This document shows positions 5,674 to 5,725 of a stretch of 5,725 nucleotides of DNA, piece by piece. Source of the DNA: an uncultured Eubacteriales bacterium (GTDB lineage: Bacteria > Bacillota > Clostridia > Lachnospirales > Anaerotignaceae); NCBI GenBank assembly GCA_902406135.1, contig CABPCX010000130.1, positions 1-5,725 of the forward strand, read 5' to 3'. The notes beneath the pieces were generated by a model. It worked only from the letters and a program-made list of their open reading frames with translations. It was not told where the DNA came from and did not search any database. Numbering within the stretch: position 1 is the stretch's first letter; each line of letters begins with the position of its first letter. The translations under genes were made by a program, and so were the position numbers.

Positions 5674-5725
5674 TTACTTTAGTGTCGAAGGCTGCATAGC
5701 AGCCTTTAACAACCGCCCGCTCTGC
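5674..5725 (-). CDS. Possible 3' end of a convergent gene, cut by window edge
   Basis: On the minus strand one frame reads QSGRLLKAAMQPSTLK and then TAA at 5676-5674, eleven bases before the terminator hairpin, whose minus-strand side ends in a T-run. That layout is what a convergent gene sharing a bidirectional terminator would show. Sixteen residues are too few to name a family, and the segment also contains a perfect inverted repeat (AAGGCTGC 5688-5695 with GCAGCCTT 5699-5706) that could instead be a second hairpin in non-coding DNA. Confidence 0.25.
   Translation of the reverse strand, partial: QSGRLLKAAMQPSTLK

Overview
The window looks like a chromosomal segment of a low-to-moderate GC, Gram-positive anaerobe, most likely Clostridia (Lachnospiraceae-like). 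The grounds are strong AGGAGG-type ribosome binding sites, consensus sigma-A promoters, short intergenic gaps, U-tailed hairpin terminators and the protein families present. This is inference from style and protein resemblance, because no database search was possible. No tRNA, rRNA, CRISPR array, insertion sequence or integrase was seen.

Left part, minus strand (1-1972). At the left edge is the N-terminal third or so of a chromate-transporter (CHR) family protein with its own promoter. To its right lies a two-gene operon read leftward: an ABC ATPase (FetA-like) followed, with a 4-bp ATGA overlap, by an UPF0014/FetB-type permease. It has a clean promoter (1944-1972) and a strong terminator (453-485). 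By family this pair is a metal (iron) exporter.

Middle, plus strand (2116-2934). A carboxylesterase/monoacylglycerol-lipase-like alpha/beta hydrolase of normal length (245 codons) is interrupted by one in-frame TGA at 2521-2523. The catalytic Ser lies before the stop and the Asp and His after it, so it looks like a very recent single-base nonsense mutation (GGA to TGA) or a sequencing error. A perfect 8-9-8 dyad overlaps its possible -10 region.

Leader region (2935-3333). This stretch holds a near-perfect promoter (2991-3019), a good ribosome binding site, a 45-codon hydrophobic ORF (3053-3190) with four consecutive Ile codons, an AU-rich hairpin and a strong terminator (3245-3278), which ends 55 bases before ilvE. 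No convincing separate ilvE promoter lies after the terminator. The small ORF is either an independent small membrane protein or an Ile-sensing leader peptide controlling a branched-chain aminotransferase. This is the most interesting part of the window.

Right part, plus strand (3334-5669). ilvE (branched-chain amino acid aminotransferase, with a codon bias suggesting high expression) is followed after 71 bases, with no terminator between, by an iron-containing alcohol dehydrogenase/GldA-like oxidoreductase. A 12-bp perfect terminator hairpin that could work in both directions closes the unit. Together they could interconvert branched-chain amino acids, 2-oxo acids and possibly 2-hydroxy acids or alcohols. 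The last 52 bases may be the 3' end of a convergent minus-strand gene.
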